Positions 28,938-39,201 of a DNA stretch of 64,000 bases are shown in pieces. Under the pieces are notes generated by a model. The model made no database searches and was not told the origin of the DNA. It saw only the letters and a list, made by a program, of their open reading frames with translations. Position 1 is the first letter of the stretch. Each line of letters opens with the position of its first letter. The DNA lies in contig NZ_BMDI01000001.1 of the NCBI RefSeq assembly GCF_014635705.1, forward strand, positions 512,008 to 576,007, written 5' to 3'. Source of the stretch: Oxalicibacterium faecigallinarum (lineage in GTDB: Bacteria > Pseudomonadota > Gammaproteobacteria > Burkholderiales > Burkholderiaceae_D). A program made the position numbers and the translations under genes.

Positions 28938-29941
28938 GCCTGCAACGATCACTGTTGACGGATGCAAGTACAGTTCATTCTCCAGAGCACGTGCGCGCCG
29001 TTAATGAAGCAGCGCAATGGTATGCGCGTCTGCAAGCCAATCAGGGCAGTGATGCCTTGCGTGGTCAGTGGGCACAATGGCTGGCTGCCGATCCAGAACA
29101 TGGTGTTGCATGGGAAAAGGTCGAGCGGGTCTGTCAGCAATTTGGTCGTGTGCCGGCCAAGGTAGCAGGCAGTACCTTGGCACGTTCAGTCCAGCATGCG
29201 CGCGCACGACGCGGCATGTTGCGCGGGTTTGCGATTTTGCTGGCCGGTGGCGCAGGTGGCTTGGCCATTTACCGCAGCGATCCGTTACACGTATGGCATA
29301 CCGACTATGCGACACGTACCGGCGAACGCCGCGATCTCGTTCTTGCCGATCTATCCCGGTTGTCGTTGAATACGGCAAGCCGTGTGGATGTTGCATTCTC
29401 CGCGACGCAACGGCTGGTCGAGCTGTATGCAGGCGAGATTCTTGTGACGACACATCCAGACACACGAACTGTGTCTCGCCCGTTTGTTGTGGAAACCGTA
29501 CATGGACGCATTACCGCACTTGGTACCCGCTTCAATGTGCGCATGCTGGATAACGAAACGCGTGTAACAGTACTGGAAAAAGCCGTGGAAGTCCGATTGG
29601 CACAGCCGGCAAATACGCTGCAACTGACTGCTGGCCAGCAGATCAGCTTTACGGCAACCGGTTTTGGCGTGATATCCAATAACGAGATGGCGGCAGATGC
29701 GTGGCATAGCGGACGGCTGGTTGTGGTGGATATGCCATTACGTACTTTACTTGCCGAGCTGTCACGCTATCGCTCGGGCTATCTGGCTTGTGACGATGAG
29801 GTTGCCAACATCCGCGTATCCGGCGCATTCCCGCTGGATGACATTGATCAGACACTGCTTTCATTGACGGAAAGCTTTCCATTGCGCATTGATCGCTTTA
29901 CGCGCTTCTGGACGGTGCTCAAGGCTGGCAAGTCTGTTTAA
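28934..29941 (+). CDS. FecR-type anti-sigma/transmembrane regulator 1 (full length)
   Basis: The 335-residue protein carries the signal from the outer membrane receptor to the sigma factor. The cytoplasmic DUF4880/FecR N-domain (about 17-75, EAAQWYARLQANQ... and WLAADPEHGVAWEKVE) is followed by one membrane helix (about 95-112, LRGFAILLAGGAGGLAIY). The periplasmic FecR domain is complete (TRTGERRDLVLADLSRLSLNTASRVDV...LYAGEILVTTH), and so is the C-terminal STN-like receptor-contact region. It is translationally coupled to fecI1 by ATGA. All parts needed for cell-surface signalling are present. Confidence 0.93.
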   Translation: MSLQRSLLTDASTVHSPEHVRAVNEAAQWYARLQANQGSDALRGQWAQWLAADPEHGVAWEKVERVCQQFGRVPAKVAGSTLARSVQHARARRGMLRGFAILLAGGAGGLAIYRSDPLHVWHTDYATRTGERRDLVLADLSRLSLNTASRVDVAFSATQRLVELYAGEILVTTHPDTRTVSRPFVVETVHGRITALGTRFNVRMLDNETRVTVLEKAVEVRLAQPANTLQLTAGQQISFTATGFGVISNNEMAADAWHSGRLVVVDMPLRTLLAELSRYRSGYLACDDEVANIRVSGAFPLDDIDQTLLSLTESFPLRIDRFTRFWTVLKAGKSV

Positions 29942-30036
29942 GAACAAAAAATAATTTCGATCCATTTGCATTTCTGATCGACCTCATACGTCCTCCTGTT
30001 GAAACGTTATTTTTGCTCTTCAACCGGAAAGACCTT

Positions 30037-32421
30037 ATGCATCCTTCAACTCAACATAGCCGACCACGTCCATCCGTCATGGCAGTTCGCTCGGCGTTGC
30101 TTTCTTTGGCACTTGGTGCCAGCTCTCTGGCATTTGCTCAAGCGCCATCATCGTCTTCCTCGACTGTGCAGGCCGAGGTGAGGCAATTCAATATCTCTGC
30201 AGGACCAATCGCGCAGGTGCTTGGGCGTTTTGCAGCAGAGGCGGGTGTCACGCTCTCTTTCGATGCATCGCAACTGGGCGAGGTGCGTTCCAACGGGCTG
30301 AGTGGAACACATACAATCAGTAACGGGTTTGCGCGCATATTGTCAGACAGTGGTTTTGAGGCAACAGAGACATCGGCAGGGCGTTACGTGTTGCGCCGTG
30401 TTCCCGCTGGCGTGACAACCTTGCCCGCCGTTCAGGTGGCTGCACAAGCAGCGTCAAATGACCTGCCACAAACCTACGCAGGAGGGCAGGTAGCACGCGG
30501 CTCGCGCCTTGGCATGCTGGGCAATACCAGCATCATGGATACGCCATTCAATACCACCTCCTACACTGCAGAACTGATCGAGAACCAGCAGGCACGCAAT
30601 CTCATCGATGTGCTGGTGAATGATCCTTCAGTTGCAGATGCGGGTGGACGCACTTTCGATAACTTCTTCATGCGTGGTTTTTTGCTAAATCGCGAAGAGA
30701 TTGGCTTCGATGGTCTTTATGGTATCGCCAGTGCCGAAGGTAATTTGTTACAAGGTGTTGAACGCGTAGAAGTACTGAAAGGGCCAACGACGCTTGTTAA
30801 CGGCGCATCATCAAAAGGTGCAGCTGGTGGCGCCATCAATCTTGTGCCGAAGCGTGCGGGTGAGACGCCATTGACCCGAGTGACGGGTACCTATCTGAGT
30901 GACGGCAATCTGGGAACGCATGTTGATGTGGGACGTCGCTTCGGTGAGAACAATGAGTTCGGCGCACGCGTCAATATGGCGTATCGCGATGGTGATTCTC
31001 CAGTTGATTATGAAAAGCAGCGCGCCAGCTTGCTGACTGTTGGTCTGGATTACCGTGGCGATCGTCTGCGACTGAGTGGTGATTTCGGTAGTAGCCGACA
31101 ACGCATCGATCAGGACAAGCCGACGTTTCTGGTGAATTCGACCGAAATGCCGACGGCACCTTCCGGCAAACGCAACGTCGCGCAGCCCTGGAATTTTCAG
31201 GACAAGGAGCATGACTTCGCAGTGTTGAAAGGGGAGTTTGATCTGACACAAGACCTGACAGTGGCAATGGCTTACGGGCAGGCTGAATCGCGTCGTGATC
31301 GTGTTGATAACTTCCCGACGATTCAGGATGCACAAGGGACTGTGACCGGTTCTGCTTATGGCCTGCGTAGTCGTACGGAAACGGAAAGTGGTCAGGCTTC
31401 GCTGCGCTGGAAAACGCAAACGGGTTCAATTGGGCATCAGGTTGTGCTGAGTGTTAGCGACTTTGAGTCGAAGCTTTATGAATACCAGCAGACGTTGCCC
31501 TATAACTTCACAAGCAATTTGTACAATCCGGTTTATAACGATGGTCCCGGTGGTATTTCTTTCAACGGTCCGACGGGTCTGGTTACGCGGGCAAAGATGC
31601 GCAGCTATGCGATCGCCGATACGCTGTCGATGCTGAATGATCGGCTGTTGTTGACGATTGGTGCACGTCATCAAAGTATCAAGGTCAATACGTATGACAG
31701 AAGCGAAGTCACACCGGCGATTGCTGCTGTGTTCAAGTATTCGCCAACAACGTCCTTGTACGCTAACTACGTCGAGGCCTTGTCGCAAGGAACGATCGCG
31801 CCACCTGGAAGGGCGAATGCAGGCGACGTGTTTCCACCATTCGTATCCAAACAACAGGAAGTAGGTATCAAGAATGAGTGGCGTAACTGGACAACGACGT
31901 TGAGTCTGTTCCAGATCGAGCGGCCAAGTGCATATACCGATGCAGGCAATGTGTACCGTGTCGATGGCGAGCAGCGTAATCGCGGCTTTGAGTTGCAAGT
32001 CTTTGGGGAGCCGGTAAAAGGGTGGCGTGTACTGGGCGGTGCCGCATGGACGCATGCGCGCATGCTCAAGACGCAGGATGGTTTAAATGATGGCCGTCAG
32101 GCAGAAGGCGCACCCAAGTTACAGGTTCGCATGGGAAGCGAATGGGACGTGACATCTGTTCCCGGCCTGACAACCAGCGCACGTGTTCTTTACACGTCAT
32201 CTCAACCTGTCAAAGTAGAAAATACAATTCGTATTCCTTCCTGGACAAGATTGGATCTGGGCGCACGGTATGCGACAACAATTGGCAACAAGCCAGTTCA
32301 GTTGCGCGCCATGATCGAGAATGTGACGGATCGCCGTTACTGGGATGCTGTGCCGGCTTTCTGGGTTGTGTCGTCAGCAGCACCTCGTACGATCATGTTG
32401 TCTGCCAGCGTCGATTTTTGA
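30037..32421 (+). CDS. TonB-dependent siderophore receptor/transducer 1 (with STN domain)
   Basis: This 794-residue outer membrane receptor has a signal peptide (cleavage near ASSLAFA/QAP). An STN signalling domain follows (about 45-100, FNISAGPIAQVLGRFAAEAGVTLSFDASQL), then the plug domain (IMDTPFNTTSYTAELI..., VERVEVLKGPTTLVNGASSKGAAGGAINLVPKR) and a 22-strand barrel ending in the aromatic signal SASVDF. The STN domain should contact FecR1, making this a FecA-like transducer. The ligand is not evident; the plug and barrel resemble ferric hydroxamate/coprogen-type receptors in general form. GGAAAG lies before the ATG. It follows fecI1-fecR1 by about 95 nt. Confidence 0.93.
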   Translation: MHPSTQHSRPRPSVMAVRSALLSLALGASSLAFAQAPSSSSSTVQAEVRQFNISAGPIAQVLGRFAAEAGVTLSFDASQLGEVRSNGLSGTHTISNGFARILSDSGFEATETSAGRYVLRRVPAGVTTLPAVQVAAQAASNDLPQTYAGGQVARGSRLGMLGNTSIMDTPFNTTSYTAELIENQQARNLIDVLVNDPSVADAGGRTFDNFFMRGFLLNREEIGFDGLYGIASAEGNLLQGVERVEVLKGPTTLVNGASSKGAAGGAINLVPKRAGETPLTRVTGTYLSDGNLGTHVDVGRRFGENNEFGARVNMAYRDGDSPVDYEKQRASLLTVGLDYRGDRLRLSGDFGSSRQRIDQDKPTFLVNSTEMPTAPSGKRNVAQPWNFQDKEHDFAVLKGEFDLTQDLTVAMAYGQAESRRDRVDNFPTIQDAQGTVTGSAYGLRSRTETESGQASLRWKTQTGSIGHQVVLSVSDFESKLYEYQQTLPYNFTSNLYNPVYNDGPGGISFNGPTGLVTRAKMRSYAIADTLSMLNDRLLLTIGARHQSIKVNTYDRSEVTPAIAAVFKYSPTTSLYANYVEALSQGTIAPPGRANAGDVFPPFVSKQQEVGIKNEWRNWTTTLSLFQIERPSAYTDAGNVYRVDGEQRNRGFELQVFGEPVKGWRVLGGAAWTHARMLKTQDGLNDGRQAEGAPKLQVRMGSEWDVTSVPGLTTSARVLYTSSQPVKVENTIRIPSWTRLDLGARYATTIGNKPVQLRAMIENVTDRRYWDAVPAFWVVSSAAPRTIMLSASVDF

Positions 32422-32490
32422 TCCATGACCTAGTCGTCAATCCATATAGAGAAGGTGCTGTTAGCGCATCGTCCCTTGAATTTGGTTGTG

Positions 32491-32526
32491 AAAAAAAAGC
32501 CGGACAAAATGCTGTCCGGCTTTTTT
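32491..32526 (+). terminator. Rho-independent terminator after receptor 1
   Basis: The stem GCCGGACA / TGTCCGGC, extended by eight A's upstream and six T's downstream, has a 6-nt loop and is a strong terminator for the fecI1-fecR1-receptor 1 set. Confidence 0.93.
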
Positions 32527-32535
32527 GTTGCGCCA

Positions 32536-32605
32536 AAACATTTCTTAATATTTTGAAGTGGGGAAATGTTTCGGTTCTTACGTATCTCCTCATGAGGGAT
32601 ATCCC
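32536..32605. repeat. Inverted repeat and palindromes upstream of fecI2
   Basis: AAACATTTC (32536-32544) and GAAATGTTT (32563-32571) are a perfect 9-bp inverted repeat with an 18-nt spacer. Downstream CCTCATGAGG (32588-32597) and GGGATATCCC (32596-32605) are overlapping perfect 10-bp palindromes. They may be operators; no known regulator family is matched. Confidence 0.5.
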
Positions 32606-32624
32606 GTAGTCACTGAATTTGCAG

Positions 32625-32669
32625 GTGAACTCGATGAGTTGAATTTTTAAAATGAGAATAATTATTGTT
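32625..32669 (+). promoter_or_regulatory. Promoter and Fur-box-like operator of fecI2
   Basis: GTGAAC (-35, weak), 17 nt, TAAAAT (32648-32653), then Fur-like AATGAGAATAATTATTGTT (32651-32669) beginning on the third-last base of the -10. An inverted arm TTCTCAT (32675-32681) again overlaps the start codon. Confidence 0.65.
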
Positions 32670-32679
32670 TGAGGTTCTC

Positions 32680-33189
32680 ATGCAGGCATTGGATTTCACA
32701 CCAGCAACGGACGAACAGGCACTTTACAGTGCACACCACGGCTGGTTGCAGAGCTGGTTGCATCGCAAACTGGGCAATGCATTTGATGCAGCCGATCTGG
32801 CGCAGGAGACATTTGTGCGCTTGTTGCAGCGTCGCCGTACGACAGAAGGGTATGGTGACGAACCACGCGCCTTGCTGACACACATTGCGAAAGGTTTGTT
32901 GATCGATCAATGGCGTCGGCAAGAGGTCGAGCAAGCATATCTCGATGCGATTGACCATCATCCCGAGCAACACATGCCGTCAGAAGAGATGAGATTACTG
33001 GTGCTGGATGCGCTGTGCCGCATCGAGTCCATGCTGCGTGATCTGCCCGAAAAGACCCAGCAGATTTTCCTGATGGCGCAATTGGATGGACTCAAGTACG
33101 CAGAGATCGCTGATCAGATTGGCATGGCGCTGATCACTGTCAAACGCCATATGCGCACGGCGTTTCTTGCCTGCATGATGACGGTGTAA
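32680..33189 (+). CDS. FecI-type ECF sigma factor 2
   Basis: This 169-residue ECF sigma factor of the FecI group is a clear paralogue of fecI1. Region 2 contains HHGWLQSWLHRKLGNAFDAADLAQETFVRLL in its span, followed by PRALLTHIAKGLLIDQWRR. Region 4 has LKYAEIADQIGMALITVKRHMRTAF. GAGG lies five bases before the ATG, giving a clear ribosome binding site. Three bases separate its stop from the short fecR2. The Fur-box-like promoter predicts expression in low iron. Its partner regulator lacks the periplasmic sensor part, so its activity may not depend on a surface signal. Confidence 0.93.
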   Translation: MQALDFTPATDEQALYSAHHGWLQSWLHRKLGNAFDAADLAQETFVRLLQRRRTTEGYGDEPRALLTHIAKGLLIDQWRRQEVEQAYLDAIDHHPEQHMPSEEMRLLVLDALCRIESMLRDLPEKTQQIFLMAQLDGLKYAEIADQIGMALITVKRHMRTAFLACMMTV

Positions 33190-33192
33190 GCG

Positions 33193-33534
33193 ATGGCTTC
33201 CGATACGTCTTTGCCGGCGTCGATCTCGCCTGCGATTCTGGATGAAGCTGTTGGCTGGCTCATGCGCTTTCAATCGGGGGAGGTTGATGCGGCACAGCAG
33301 CAGGATTTCGATTGCTGGCTGAAGGCAGATGCACTGCATCTTGCGGCATGGAAGAAAGCGGAAGAGGTGATGCAAACATTCAGTGTTGCTCCCGCAACTG
33401 CTGGACGGCAGGCTTTGGCTGCTTTGTCGCCGGTGAAGGCGACTAGAAGTCGTGTACTGCGCTTGTTGGGCGTGGCATCCGCGGTGCTGCCGTTCTTGAA
33501 CTTCTTGTGGCGTGGTGATGTGGGCGAAATATAA
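33193..33534 (+). CDS. Short FecR-type regulator 2 (cytoplasmic domain and membrane segment only)
   Basis: At 113 residues this is about a third of a normal FecR. It has the cytoplasmic DUF4880-type domain (about 14-62, DEAVGWLMRFQSGEVDAAQQ, then FDCWLKADALHLAAWKKAEE). After a basic linker it has a hydrophobic stretch (about 88-105, LLGVASAVLPFLNFLW), and stops at once. No periplasmic FecR domain is encoded in any frame in the 97 nt before the next gene, so it is a deletion or a designed short form, not a frameshift. In full-length proteins the cytoplasmic tail binds the sigma factor and is often needed for its activity. Here it may act as a constant cofactor or inhibitor. Confidence 0.85.
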   Translation: MASDTSLPASISPAILDEAVGWLMRFQSGEVDAAQQQDFDCWLKADALHLAAWKKAEEVMQTFSVAPATAGRQALAALSPVKATRSRVLRLLGVASAVLPFLNFLWRGDVGEI

Positions 33535-33631
33535 TTTTTTAAGAGTTGCCTGATACCTTTTTTCGTTTCGTACGGTGAAGGAGTGAAAGCGCCGTTTCAA
33601 GTGCGCTACGTCACTTACGAAAGGAAGTTTC

Positions 33632-35959
33632 ATGGCTTCTTGCCAGCTCCACGTTTTTCTTTCTTCATTCCGTCCTTCCATCATGTATCGCGCCGTTCGT
33701 AGCGCCTTGCTGAGTCTGGTTGTGGTTTCGCCAGTCCACTTGGCCATGGCTGCAGATGCCGAGCAACAGGCAAAGGAAGAAGCTGTATTGCCCGCTGTCA
33801 CGGCAACCGCTGCGCGCACGACGACCACAGAAGGTTCCCATTCCTATGGCGGCAAGGCAAACAGTTCTTCGACGGGTTTGACCTTGTCGCAGCGTGATAC
33901 ACCGCAATCGGTCAGCATCGTCACGCGTCAGCAACTGGATGATCAGAATATTCAGTCGATTGACCAACTGCTGAACATCACCACGGGTGTCAGCTCCTCA
34001 CAGACTGATGTTGGTGCGCGTAGCACCTACCGCACGCGCGGCTTTGATATCACGACCTACAGAGTCGATGGCATGGAAATCAGCGGAGGTTCCGACTTCA
34101 GCGGAATGGGCAGTGGCATCAACATGGATCTTTATGATCACGTTGAAGTTGTCCGTGGCGCAAACGGTCTGATGGGCGGCACCGGTGATCCATCGGCAAC
34201 CATTAATCTCACGCGCAAACGTCCGACGGCACAGCGCAGCATCAGTGGTGGGGTACGTTTCGGTAGCTGGAATAACAAGCATCTGGATATCGATGCCAAT
34301 TTGCCTTTGTCGGAAGACGGCAGCGTACGTTCGCGGTTTGTCATCAGCAGCGACGATGGTGACACCTTCCGCGATCGCGAACATGTCAGCAATCTTGGCA
34401 TGTTGGGTGTAGTGGAGGCAGATATGACATCAAGCACCACCATCAGTGCTGGTGTACAGCACGAGAAAAGTCGTACCGACGGGGCATCATGGGGTGCCAA
34501 CGTGCCGATCTGGTATGCAGATGGTACGCGTACCAACCTGCCACGCAGCTTCAATCCCGCGGCAAACTGGAGTTACACGGATCGGGAGACAACCACTCTG
34601 TTCGCCAATCTCGAACATCGTTTCGCAAATCGCTGGAAAGCCAATCTTGCTGTGGCGCATACCGAAGGCGAGGCGATCAATAATTTAGGTGTCGTCAAGG
34701 TCAACCAACAGGGCGCTTGGGGAGGTTTTTTCAATCAGGACGGTACCGGTGGCTTTTTGAACGGTATTCACTCGGAATCGGAATCCGAACGCAACAGCGT
34801 GTCCGCATCCTTGAGCGGACCATTCCAGCTGTTTGGTCGTGAGCATGAATTGATGGTGGGCCTCAATGGCTATCGTGCGGAAGAGACCGCGTATACCTTC
34901 TCGTCAAATCTGGGCAACTGCAGCATCAATGGAGTCACCACCTTCCAGGGTGGCAATTCGTGCCAGTATCGTCTTGGCCTGCCAATTGATAATGTCTTTA
35001 CGTGGGATGGCAATTACGCCAACTTTGAAACTTACCGTACGAACGCGCGAGCAGAGACGACTACGCAAAATATCGGGCTCTACACCGCTGCCCGTTTCAA
35101 CATCACGGACGATCTGAAAACCATTGTGGGTGCGCGACTGAGCCGTTACAAGACTTATACCGATACATACACGATTGCGAATATCGGTTCACCCAGCACA
35201 ATCAGAAGTCACGAGGTCGTGACGCCCTATGTCGGCGTAATCTACGATCTGAATGATCAATATTCGGTCTACGCCAGCTACACCGACCTGTTCAGTCCGC
35301 AGAATTATCGCGATCGCAATGACGCGTTTCTCAAACCCGTAACAGGCTCAAGTTACGAAGCCGGTATCAAGGGCGAATTGCTGGATGGTGCATTGAACGT
35401 CTCCGCGGCTGTATTTCAGTCCAGGCAAGACAATGTCGCGATTCAGGACGTGGGTTACACGGTACCCAGTACGGGTGGCAATGCCTATGTTGCCGCATCG
35501 AGCGGTGTCGAAGCCAAAGGCCTGGAGCTGGAAGTCAGCGGTAACCTGACGAAGAATTGGACAGGGATGGTGGGCTACACCTTGCTAAGTGTGGATAACA
35601 CTGACAGTGTCACACGTGATCCACGCCATGTCTTGCGTATGCAGACGTCCTATCGCTTACCGGGTGAGTGGAACAGGCTGACGATCGGCGGTGGCGCTTC
35701 CTACCAAAGTTATTCGATCTGGAGTGCTAATCCAGGCCGACCGCTCGGCGGCAATACGTTTGACAGCAGCCCGCTCAGGACTGGCGGCTATGCCTTGTTC
35801 AACGCGATGGCACGCTATCAGATCAATGACAATCTGGTTGCCACCTTCAACGTCAGCAACCTGTTCGACAAAACCTACTATCGTCAGTTTGGCTTTTATG
35901 ATGGCTTGATCTATGGTGAGCCTCGTCGCATCAGTCTCGGCTTGCGTGCTTCGTTCTAA
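33632..35959 (+). CDS. TonB-dependent siderophore receptor 2 (no STN domain)
   Basis: This 775-residue outer membrane receptor has a signal peptide (residues 1 to about 40, ending HLAMAADAEQQ). A TonB-box-like stretch follows (EEAVLPAVTATA), then the plug (TPQSVSIVTRQQLDDQNIQSIDQLL..., HVEVVRGANGLMGGTGDPSATINLTRKRP) and a barrel ending in ISLGLRASF. It looks like FpvA/FoxA-type ferric siderophore receptors. The N-terminal STN signalling domain found in receptors 1 and 4 is absent, matching the short FecR2 beside it. AAGGAAG precedes the ATG. A bidirectional terminator follows. Confidence 0.93.
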   Translation: MASCQLHVFLSSFRPSIMYRAVRSALLSLVVVSPVHLAMAADAEQQAKEEAVLPAVTATAARTTTTEGSHSYGGKANSSSTGLTLSQRDTPQSVSIVTRQQLDDQNIQSIDQLLNITTGVSSSQTDVGARSTYRTRGFDITTYRVDGMEISGGSDFSGMGSGINMDLYDHVEVVRGANGLMGGTGDPSATINLTRKRPTAQRSISGGVRFGSWNNKHLDIDANLPLSEDGSVRSRFVISSDDGDTFRDREHVSNLGMLGVVEADMTSSTTISAGVQHEKSRTDGASWGANVPIWYADGTRTNLPRSFNPAANWSYTDRETTTLFANLEHRFANRWKANLAVAHTEGEAINNLGVVKVNQQGAWGGFFNQDGTGGFLNGIHSESESERNSVSASLSGPFQLFGREHELMVGLNGYRAEETAYTFSSNLGNCSINGVTTFQGGNSCQYRLGLPIDNVFTWDGNYANFETYRTNARAETTTQNIGLYTAARFNITDDLKTIVGARLSRYKTYTDTYTIANIGSPSTIRSHEVVTPYVGVIYDLNDQYSVYASYTDLFSPQNYRDRNDAFLKPVTGSSYEAGIKGELLDGALNVSAAVFQSRQDNVAIQDVGYTVPSTGGNAYVAASSGVEAKGLELEVSGNLTKNWTGMVGYTLLSVDNTDSVTRDPRHVLRMQTSYRLPGEWNRLTIGGGASYQSYSIWSANPGRPLGGNTFDSSPLRTGGYALFNAMARYQINDNLVATFNVSNLFDKTYYRQFGFYDGLIYGEPRRISLGLRASF

Positions 35960-35975
35960 CGCGTATTTATTCATA

Positions 35976-36003
35976 AAAAACGGCTGCTTGGGCAGCCGTT
36001 TTT
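35976..36003. terminator. Bidirectional terminator (receptor 2 / DUF1501 gene)
   Basis: AAAAACGGCTGC / GCAGCCGTTTTT with loop TTGG serves both convergent genes. Confidence 0.93.
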
Positions 36004-37241
36004 CATACGTACAACGAAAGCGTTGATGTACCTGGTCCAGAAGGAAAGACCATCGTCAGCTGATTGTCATTCAGTCGTAAATGGCGTTCTGCCACTTGCG
36101 CTAGCACGGAGCGGAAATCGGTCGTAACTGGCAGATCGCGTCCTTCATTCAACTTGTCGCTCGATAAGCCTTGCCAGTCGCCATGGACTTTCCCGCCATG
36201 AACGCGACCGCCAAGCAGCCACATCACATTGCCGTGGCCGTGATCGGTTCCTCTGTTGCCGTTCTCGCGTGCGGTGCGACCAAACTCTGACATCACAACA
36301 ATCGTGGTGTCGTCAAACAATGGGCCTAGCTGTTCTGCCAGTGTGGCGAGTCCCTGACCAAGTGGTGCCAGCCGATTGGCCAGCTGACCTTTGCCGGCCC
36401 CCTGGTTGGCGTGGGTGTCCCAGCCGCCAAGTGCAATGAATGCCATCTGAATCCTGGAATCGTTGCGCATCAGTGTTGCCAGATGTGCGGCATCTTTGGG
36501 AAAACCATTGGGAAGCGGTGCACCACCGTTGGCATTGATCATTTCCTGCGTCATCGTTGGTGACATGGCGGCAGACGCGATTTCCTTGCGGGCCGAACGT
36601 GCATCCTGATAGGTCTTGGAAAATTTTTCATTGTTGCGATACATCTGCGCAAAAGCATCGCCAACTTGCGGGCGATCAATCGGGCTGTTGTTGCTGGCGT
36701 TGCTATTGCCGATGTTGGTTGCCAGCGCCCTTCCTGAGAGAATTGCCGGCATCGTCGGGCCAATGCTGATGGCACGTATCGGTGATGATTCTGCGGGTAG
36801 GGCAGCAAGCAGGCGATTCATCCAGCCATCTTGTGTACGTTTGATGCCTGGTGTGCCGCTTTCCAGATAGGCTTGCGCATCGAAGTGAGAGCGGCTTGAG
36901 TCCGGAGAGCCGCTGGCATGTATGAAGGCCAGCTTCTTTTGCTCCCATAACGGCTGCAATGCATGCAGAGCAGGGTGCAGAGCAAAGTAGCCATCCAGAT
37001 CAATCGAGCCATCCTCCTGCCCCGGCGCGGCCAAACCAATCGTGGGGCGCAATTGACGGTAGTTGGCATCGCCATAAGGTGTGACAACATTCAATCCGTC
37101 GACTGCACCACGCAACATGATGACGATGAGCTTGCGATTGGTGGCGTTGTTGGACGTTGCTGCCCATGCATTTTTTCCAAGCGGAATGACGAGGCCACTC
37201 GCCAGTGCCATGGAAGAGGTGAGGAAATGTCGTCGCTGCAT
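36003..37241 (-). CDS. Tat-exported DUF1501 protein
   Basis: The 412-residue product has a twin-arginine signal (RRHFLTSSMALASG, signal end near NAWAAT). The DUF1501 domain fills the rest and resembles the alkaline phosphatase/sulfatase superfamily: LIVIMLRGAVDGLNVVTPYGD near the start, then GWDTHANQG, VVMSEFGRTARENGNRGTDHGHG and LLGGRVHGG. Histidine and aspartate residues in these motifs could bind metal, but no activity is established for the family. AGGAGA precedes the ATG. It follows the DUF1800 gene by 17 nt, and the two form a common operon pair. Confidence 0.92.
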   Translation of the reverse strand: MQRRHFLTSSMALASGLVIPLGKNAWAATSNNATNRKLIVIMLRGAVDGLNVVTPYGDANYRQLRPTIGLAAPGQEDGSIDLDGYFALHPALHALQPLWEQKKLAFIHASGSPDSSRSHFDAQAYLESGTPGIKRTQDGWMNRLLAALPAESSPIRAISIGPTMPAILSGRALATNIGNSNASNNSPIDRPQVGDAFAQMYRNNEKFSKTYQDARSARKEIASAAMSPTMTQEMINANGGAPLPNGFPKDAAHLATLMRNDSRIQMAFIALGGWDTHANQGAGKGQLANRLAPLGQGLATLAEQLGPLFDDTTIVVMSEFGRTARENGNRGTDHGHGNVMWLLGGRVHGGKVHGDWQGLSSDKLNEGRDLPVTTDFRSVLAQVAERHLRLNDNQLTMVFPSGPGTSTLSLYV

Positions 37242-37258
37242 TGTCTTCTCCTGAGCGA

Positions 37259-38800
<1,542 letters not shown>

Positions 38801-39201
38801 GGATCAATAGTAGACCTGCTGTATGCAATTTGGTCCATATATGCGTGACGCATTAGTGAAGTGTGTAACGGACTGTATCGTGCGTTGCGTTTACAGATGG
38901 CAAGGAAAGGTGAAGATTAAGAGGTGAAGATTTTGTTTTCCATATCACTTTGTTCCTTTGTGGATGTTTCTCCTGATAAACAAAGCCCTGCAATTTGACT
39001 GCGCATCCAGTTAGTTGCAATAATGCTCACGCAAATTCATCCTCCAGCAAGCCACCTAGACGGTAGCCAGCCAATGCGAACCATCCGTGTAGGCTGCCGT
39101 CATTTCCAAGTTTGTCGTGCATTCCCATACCGGCATCGATCAGCTTTCTGATCGTGCGATGTGTTCGCTCCTTTCTCAACCAAACAGGGAGCAACCTCTG
39201 C
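38801..39201. other. Intergenic region upstream of receptor 3
   Basis: About 400 nt without a convincing gene between the DUF1800 and receptor 3 starts. It contains a perfect 7-bp inverted repeat CTTTGTT (38948-38954) / AACAAAG (38979-38985). I see no Fur box, riboswitch or good promoter. A short minus-strand frame (39027-39248) ends in FALAGYRLGGLLEDEFA, which faintly recalls the C-terminus of S1/P1-type nucleases. It may be a gene remnant, but support is weak. Confidence 0.4.

Noticed and set aside
33193-33631. Frameshift explanation for the short FecR2
   Set aside because: Only 97 nt separate its stop from the next gene and no frame there encodes the periplasmic FecR domain (about 200 residues), so sequence is missing rather than out of frame.
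38801-39201. Cobalamin riboswitch or Fur box before receptor 3
   Set aside because: No B12-box-like sequence and no AATGAGAA-type or TTCTCATT-type match were found in this gap.
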